From positions 1-17,398 of the forward strand of contig JAEYTO010000062.1 of assembly GCA_023433925.1 (NCBI GenBank): a DNA stretch of 17,398 bases. The letters run 5' to 3'. This document shows, one piece after another, positions 14,097 to 17,398 of the stretch (position 1 is the stretch's first letter; the number at the start of each line of letters is the position of its first letter). Source of the stretch: Pseudomonadota bacterium (lineage in GTDB: Bacteria; Desulfobacterota; Desulfovibrionia; Desulfovibrionales; Desulfovibrionaceae). The position numbers were made by a program, and so were the translations under genes. Under the pieces are notes generated by a model. That model searched no databases. It was given only the letters and a program-made list of their open reading frames with translations, and had not been told where the DNA came from.

Positions 14097-15161
14097 CTAT
14101 GTCCGCGCGCTCCGGCGACCCAAGGCCTCGCCCGCCGCATCCATGCGTGAGGCGTTGCGCCGCCCGGCCTCGGGCGAGATGTTGGCGTAGCAGTAGACGC
14201 AGCCGTGGCCGCAGGTGGTGTACGCGCCGATGTCCTTGGCCGGAGCGCAGCCGCAGGCCTTGCGCTGGCCAGGGTCGCGGGGGAAGCGCGCGGCGGGTTC
14301 ACCCTGCCCGGCGTCCGATCCGGTCCCTCTCCCGGCACGCGCGGCGGGCTCCATGGGCAGCGCGGCCTGTTTCGGTCCGCGCGGGCGGTACAGCGCCGCA
14401 AGCTCCGCGTCGCCATGGGTCAGGCGCAAGAGCAGCTCGGGATCCACGCAGCGGTTGCGGGACACGCCGCAGGCCGAGAAATCCATCTCCTCGCCGCAGG
14501 ACGCGATGCAAAGGCCCCATTTCCGGCCCAGACCGGCCAGACGGCCGGCGGTCTCGCTCATCTCGGCCGGCGTGAAGGAACGCGCCCGCGCGCCGGCGGC
14601 GGCCAGGTTGCGGCGCACCTTGGCGTAGCGCTCCAGGTGCGCGAAGCTGAACACGAGCCTGTCCGTGAACGGATGCAACCGCTCGCCCAGGGCCTCCATG
14701 CGCGCCAGGAGCACGGACAGCGGCGTGGCCTCGCCGCGCACGAGCGGATCGAAGCGCCAGATGACCCGCTCCCGGCCCAGGCGGCGCGAGAGTTCAGCGA
14801 AGCCGCGCAGCCGCGATTCCAGCGCGGGCACGCCGGGCTCCCAGCCCTCGGCCGCGTAATCGTTGAGGGTCGCGTGGACGTAGAAGGCCAGCCCGCGCCG
14901 CTCCAGCTCGTCAGCCAGGCCCAGGACCGCGTCCGGGTCCTTGGTGAACAGGACCATGGCCCGCAGCCGCGCTAAGGACACGTATTGCGGCGGCCCGCCG
15001 AAGGGATTGTCCCAGCGGCACCAGCCGGCGGACAGGCGGTTCAGGAGCCAGGCGGAATGGAAGGCGGGAATGTCCGTGGCGCGGCTGGCCGTGATCACGG
15101 CCGGCGCGATGGCCTCGCGCGGGCCAGCCGGGGTGACGAGTTCCACGCGCGGCCAGCGCAT
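14097..15161 (-). CDS. DUF1848-type protein with C-terminal cysteine cluster
   Basis: This 354-residue protein resembles the DUF1848 family, whose function is not established. The N-terminus AVITASRATDIPAFHSAWLL and DNPFGG are typical, as are VLFTKDPDAVL and ERVIWRFDPL. The C-terminus KDIGAYTTCGHGCVYCYAN has C317, C321 and C324 in a C-x3-C-x2-C arrangement reminiscent of a radical-SAM Fe-S site, preceded by C303 and C305. A second set (C218, C222, C231, C238) lies mid-protein. An Ala/Gly/Arg-rich linker (about 265-300) separates the parts. It starts 6 nt after the holB stop, so the two genes form an operon. An Fe-S enzyme is an inference from the cysteines. Confidence 0.85.
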   Translation of the reverse strand: MRWPRVELVTPAGPREAIAPAVITASRATDIPAFHSAWLLNRLSAGWCRWDNPFGGPPQYVSLARLRAMVLFTKDPDAVLGLADELERRGLAFYVHATLNDYAAEGWEPGVPALESRLRGFAELSRRLGRERVIWRFDPLVRGEATPLSVLLARMEALGERLHPFTDRLVFSFAHLERYAKVRRNLAAAGARARSFTPAEMSETAGRLAGLGRKWGLCIASCGEEMDFSACGVSRNRCVDPELLLRLTHGDAELAALYRPRGPKQAALPMEPAARAGRGTGSDAGQGEPAARFPRDPGQRKACGCAPAKDIGAYTTCGHGCVYCYANISPEAGRRNASRMDAAGEALGRRSART

Positions 15162-15167
15162 GGTCCG

Positions 15168-16073
15168 CTAGGCCTTGCGCCGCAGCAGGGAATGGCCGGT
15201 CACGGCCAGCCAGTCCAGGGTCAGGGCCGGGTTGACCTTGTACTCCAGGCACTCCAGGGCCATGCCCAGGGCCGCGCCGATCCGGCGTTGCGCCTCGGGG
15301 CCAAGGCTTCCCAGGCCCAGGTCCGGGTCGTTCCGGCCGGCCAGGGCTCCGGCAAGGGCGCGCTGGCATTCCACGAGCACCCTGCCGGCCAGGGCCGCGT
15401 CCAGGCGGCCCTTTTCCGATGTGCGCTCGAACCAGCCGCGCCCGCTGCGCCAGAACTCGCCCATGGCCATGGCCCACTCTCGCGGGTCTTCGCCCTCGCC
15501 GGCAGGCGCGGGCTTGCGCGCATCGGGCCAAGCCAGGGTGAGCACGAAGCTGCGCGAGACGATCGTGGGCAGGAGCCAGTCACGCTGGGGCGCCGCGAGC
15601 ACGAAGACGCTGCCGGGCCTGGGCTCCTCCAGAACCTTGAGCAGGCAGTTGGCCGCGCCGGGCTCCATGATCTGAGCCTCATTGAGCACCACTACCCGCG
15701 TGCCCTGGCCCCTGGGCGGCTCGCCCACGAGCGAGCGCAGCTCGCGGACCATGTCGACCTTGATGGATTCGACGCGGCCGTCGAGGAACACGAGGTCGCG
15801 GTGCACGCGCTCCATGATCTGCGCGCAATCCGGGCACGCGCCGCACGGGCCTGTGCGGGGCGTCGGGGCCGGCCCCAGCAGCCCGAGCTGATCGGATTGG
15901 CCCGCCTTGCCGGCCAGGAGCGGCGCGCAGTTGAGCCGGCAGGCCCAGTACAGAGCCAGGGCCTCGCGCTCGGCGTCGCTGCCGCCCTCCAGAAGGAGCA
16001 CCTGCGGCGGCGCGTCGCCCAGGCGGTCCAGGAAGGCTCGCACGCGCTCCTGGCGGCCGGCGATGGTCAGCAT
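15168..16073 (-). CDS. holB: DNA polymerase III delta' subunit
   Basis: Delta' is part of the clamp loader that places the sliding clamp on DNA. The protein is about 301 residues with the clamp-loader AAA+ layout. A degenerate P-loop (LLLEGGSDAERE) is normal for delta', which does not hydrolyse ATP. A zinc cluster has C77, C80 and C83 in CGACPDC with C45/C49 upstream. VVVLNEAQIM stands in for the Walker B region, and NCLLKVLEEPRPGSVFVL and LPTIVSRSF (SRC-like without the Cys) follow. I prefer ATG 16073, which has AAGGG 10 nt upstream; ATG 16082 is equally in frame but has almost no spacing. The frame stays open to 16193, but the extra residues show no family similarity. Confidence 0.92.
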   Translation of the reverse strand: MLTIAGRQERVRAFLDRLGDAPPQVLLLEGGSDAEREALALYWACRLNCAPLLAGKAGQSDQLGLLGPAPTPRTGPCGACPDCAQIMERVHRDLVFLDGRVESIKVDMVRELRSLVGEPPRGQGTRVVVLNEAQIMEPGAANCLLKVLEEPRPGSVFVLAAPQRDWLLPTIVSRSFVLTLAWPDARKPAPAGEGEDPREWAMAMGEFWRSGRGWFERTSEKGRLDAALAGRVLVECQRALAGALAGRNDPDLGLGSLGPEAQRRIGAALGMALECLEYKVNPALTLDWLAVTGHSLLRRKA

Positions 16074-16162
16074 GTCATGCATGCCCTTCCATACCCGCAC
16101 GGCCGGCCCTTGAAAAGCCCGGCCGTCATGCCGGAGGAGGGCCGAAACGCCCGAGCTTTCCA

Positions 16163-16190
16163 TTGACAGCCCTTTGCCCAAGGTTACAAT
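16163..16190 (+). promoter_or_regulatory. Sigma-70-type promoter of hsp20
   Basis: A perfect -35 TTGACA (16163-16168), a 16-nt spacer, and a -10 TACAAT (16185-16190, 5 of 6). The start would be near 16197, giving a 5' UTR of about 37 nt. No CIRCE element or clear sigma-32 box is seen. Confidence 0.75.
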
Positions 16191-16208
16191 CATACTGTCG
16201 AAAACTTA

Positions 16209-16227
16209 TTCTTTTATTCAAAGGAGG
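16209..16227 (+). promoter_or_regulatory. Possible RNA thermometer hairpin masking the hsp20 ribosome binding site
   Basis: TTCTTT (16209-16214) can pair with AAAGGA (16220-16225) through 6 bp including one G-U, with a 5-nt loop. This would hide most of the Shine-Dalgarno AAGGAGG (16221-16227). A weak, U-rich hairpin over the ribosome binding site of a small heat-shock gene resembles fourU-type RNA thermometers. This is a by-eye structure. Confidence 0.4.
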
Positions 16228-16233
16228 TGCAGT

Positions 16234-16686
16234 ATGTTCAGAAATCTTCTCCCGGCCATGCGCCGCCGTTCCGGAGAGCCCGGCGTCCCGAGCGGCATGT
16301 CCGATCTCATGGAGGAATTCTGGCGCAGCCCCTTCGGCGGGTTCCCCATGTTCGAGAGGGCCGAGTACCCCGTCGTGGACGTGAGCGAGAACGAGAGCGA
16401 GGTCATGGTCAAGGCCGAGCTGCCCGGCCTGGAGGCCAAGGACGTGGACATCAGCCTGGAGAACAACCAGCTCATCCTCAAGGGCGAGAAGAAATTCGAG
16501 GAGGAAGAGAAGAAGGACAACTACCATCGCATCGAGCGCAGCTACGGCTCCTTCTTCCGCTCGGTGCCCATGCCGGTCAAGGTCAAGGCCGAGGGCATCA
16601 AGGCCAAGTTCGACAAGGGCGTGCTGCGCGTCACCCTGCCCAAGGACGAGGCGGCCAAGAGCCGCAAGATCGAAATCGAGACCTGA
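16234..16686 (+). CDS. hsp20: Hsp20/alpha-crystallin small heat-shock protein
   Basis: This ATP-independent holdase chaperone of the cytosol binds unfolding proteins. The 150-residue product has a short N-terminal arm with MSDLMEEFWRSPFGG, then an alpha-crystallin domain from about 45 (YPVVDVSENESEVMVKAELPG) to 137, with the hallmark GVLRVTLPK at 129-137, and a C-terminal I-x-I motif (IEI, 146-148) used in oligomer assembly. The ATG at 16234 has AAGGAGG 6 nt upstream; an upstream in-frame ATG at 16174 lies within the promoter. It is monocistronic, with its own promoter and terminator, and diverges from holB. Confidence 0.97.
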   Translation: MFRNLLPAMRRRSGEPGVPSGMSDLMEEFWRSPFGGFPMFERAEYPVVDVSENESEVMVKAELPGLEAKDVDISLENNQLILKGEKKFEEEEKKDNYHRIERSYGSFFRSVPMPVKVKAEGIKAKFDKGVLRVTLPKDEAAKSRKIEIET

Positions 16687-16720
16687 TCGGCCCGCCAGGG
16701 GCCGGACGGATTTCTTCCAC

Positions 16721-16745
16721 GGCCGGGGCTTTGCCCTGGCCTTTT
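16721..16745 (+). terminator. Intrinsic terminator of hsp20
   Basis: GGCCGGGGC (16721-16729), loop TTT, GCCCTGGCC (16733-16741) gives a 9-bp stem with one G-T pair, followed by TTTT (16742-16745). It lies 34 nt after the hsp20 stop. Confidence 0.85.
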
Positions 16746-17049
16746 CGCGTTATGCACGCCCGCCAATCCCCCGAGCCGCATTTCACGCCCGTCTTCCCGC
16801 CCGAATGAATCCTCTGCCTCGGTCCCCTGTCCCAACCATCAATTGGCTGCGAACGGAGCCATTTCCGTCGGGCCGGACGCTTCTCGGCTCCGCCGGACAG
16901 ATCCATGCCCTCGGCTCCTCACTCCCCTGTCCCGGACCGGCCTTGCGCCCTCCCCGCCCGAGCGCGGCAGCCCCGACTCGACTTATGGAGCATCGGATCC
17001 GCCTGTGCTAGATTGCCTCTCTCACATTCTCGCGCCGTAGGAGGACCCC
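16746..17049. other. Intergenic region with a possible extended -10 promoter
   Basis: I see no gene in these roughly 300 nt. TGC-TAGATT at 17006-17014 matches an extended -10 element (TGn plus 4 of 6 of TATAAT) about 36 nt before the next ATG; no good -35 is present at normal spacing. A short repeated pyrimidine string (CCCCTGTCCC) occurs twice, near 16824 and 16923, and is probably chance. Confidence 0.35.
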
Positions 17050-17298
17050 ATGGCCGACAAGCGCTTCTGGGAAATGAACAAGGAAGAGATCGACGACTGG
17101 GTGGAGGGACGCGGCCTGGAGGCCTGGAAGCAGAAGATCAACGCGGACCGCTCCGAGGCCCCGGAGATCATGCAGGCCTGGCCCAACCCATGGTCCAAGG
17201 CCCACTTTGACATCAAGCGTCAGAACATCATGCGCAGCCTGGCCCCGGAGCTGGCCCAAAAGCGCAAGGTCGAGGCCGAATCCAACGGGCGAGCCTAA
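17050..17298 (+). CDS. Small Trp-rich hypothetical protein (82 aa)
   Basis: I do not recognise this protein. It begins with MADKRFWEMNKEEIDDWVEG, contains five Trp (7, 17, 26, 44, 48) in its first 48 residues including AWPNPW, and ends in a highly charged tail. No signal peptide, membrane segment or cysteine is present, so a small cytosolic protein is expected. The ribosome binding site TAGGAGG lies 6 nt before the ATG and codon use matches the genome, so it is very likely real. It follows hsp20 after its terminator and is probably transcribed on its own. Confidence 0.8.
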   Translation: MADKRFWEMNKEEIDDWVEGRGLEAWKQKINADRSEAPEIMQAWPNPWSKAHFDIKRQNIMRSLAPELAQKRKVEAESNGRA

Positions 17299-17318
17299 CA
17301 GACCGTCCCGGCTTTTTC

Positions 17319-17347
17319 GCAATGCGTGAACAAAGTTCAAGCATTGC
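17319..17347. repeat. 29-nt inverted repeat downstream of the 82-aa gene
   Basis: GCAATGC (17319-17325), TGAAC (17327-17331), AAA, GTTCA (17335-17339), GCATTGC (17341-17347) pair as 7 bp, one G-A mismatch, 5 bp and a 3-nt loop. No U-tract follows on either strand, so it is not a standard intrinsic terminator. It may be an operator, a processing hairpin, or one copy of a dispersed repeat. Confidence 0.5.
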
Positions 17348-17398
17348 TCACGGATGCCGCGCATCCAGCGGGCCGTCCCTGGCCGCGCAAGAACCGAG

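Noticed and set aside
16074..16193. Longer holB start at 16193
   Set aside because: The extra 40 residues have no family similarity and the start would lie within the hsp20 promoter region. The ATG at 16073 has a spaced AAGGG.
16189..16194. Minus-strand TATGAT as a holB -10 box
   Set aside because: No -35 hexamer lies at 16-18 nt spacing; the nearest TTGAAT is 21 nt away, so it was too weak to list.

Overview
The window is a G+C-rich stretch (clearly above 60% by eye) that reads as a Desulfovibrio-like sulfate-reducing bacterium (Desulfovibrionaceae). The basis is gene content: an archaeal-type aromatic entry route (2-amino-3,7-dideoxy-threo-hept-6-ulosonate synthase plus 3-dehydroquinate synthase II), followed by pheA, aroA, tyrA and a full trp set, is a layout I associate with that group. 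This is an inference from family knowledge, not a database match.

Layout. Positions 89-13648 hold one long minus-strand supra-operon. In transcription order it is ADH synthase, DHQ synthase II, pheA (chorismate mutase/prephenate dehydratase), a foreign A+T-rich two-gene cassette, aroA (EPSP synthase), tyrA (prephenate dehydrogenase), trpE, trpG, trpD, trpC, trpF, trpB, a possible 57-codon ORF, and trpA. Most junctions overlap or are a few bases apart. To its right is a second minus-strand pair, holB (DNA polymerase III delta') and a DUF1848-type protein. Diverging from holB on the plus strand is an Hsp20 small heat-shock gene with its own promoter and terminator, then a small Trp-rich orphan gene.

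Regulation is the most striking content. (1) Upstream of the first gene is a 37-codon leader ORF (13875-13762) whose codons 14-22 read F-S-F-W-Y-Y-Y-W-F. It is followed by an intrinsic terminator (13736-13697) and an 11-bp alternative antiterminator pairing, which is the anatomy of ribosome-mediated attenuation sensing all three aromatic amino acids. (2) A second intrinsic terminator (6839-6806) lies between tyrA and trpE. The coding tail of tyrA carries three consecutive Trp codons (6906-6898), and 15 nt later a segment (6882-6872) that can pair with the 5' arm of that terminator. This suggests that the C-terminal tail of the TyrA enzyme doubles as the Trp leader peptide for the trp genes. 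Together these would form a two-tier switch: any aromatic shortage opens the whole supra-operon, and Trp shortage additionally opens trpEGDCFBA.

The A+T-rich cassette (about 8980-10612) encodes two unrecognised proteins in an overlapping pair: a 139-residue protein and a 394-residue, possibly propeller-like protein. It sits seamlessly between pheA and aroA and would be co-transcribed under the aromatic attenuator. It has no transposase or integrase and no obvious terminal repeats.
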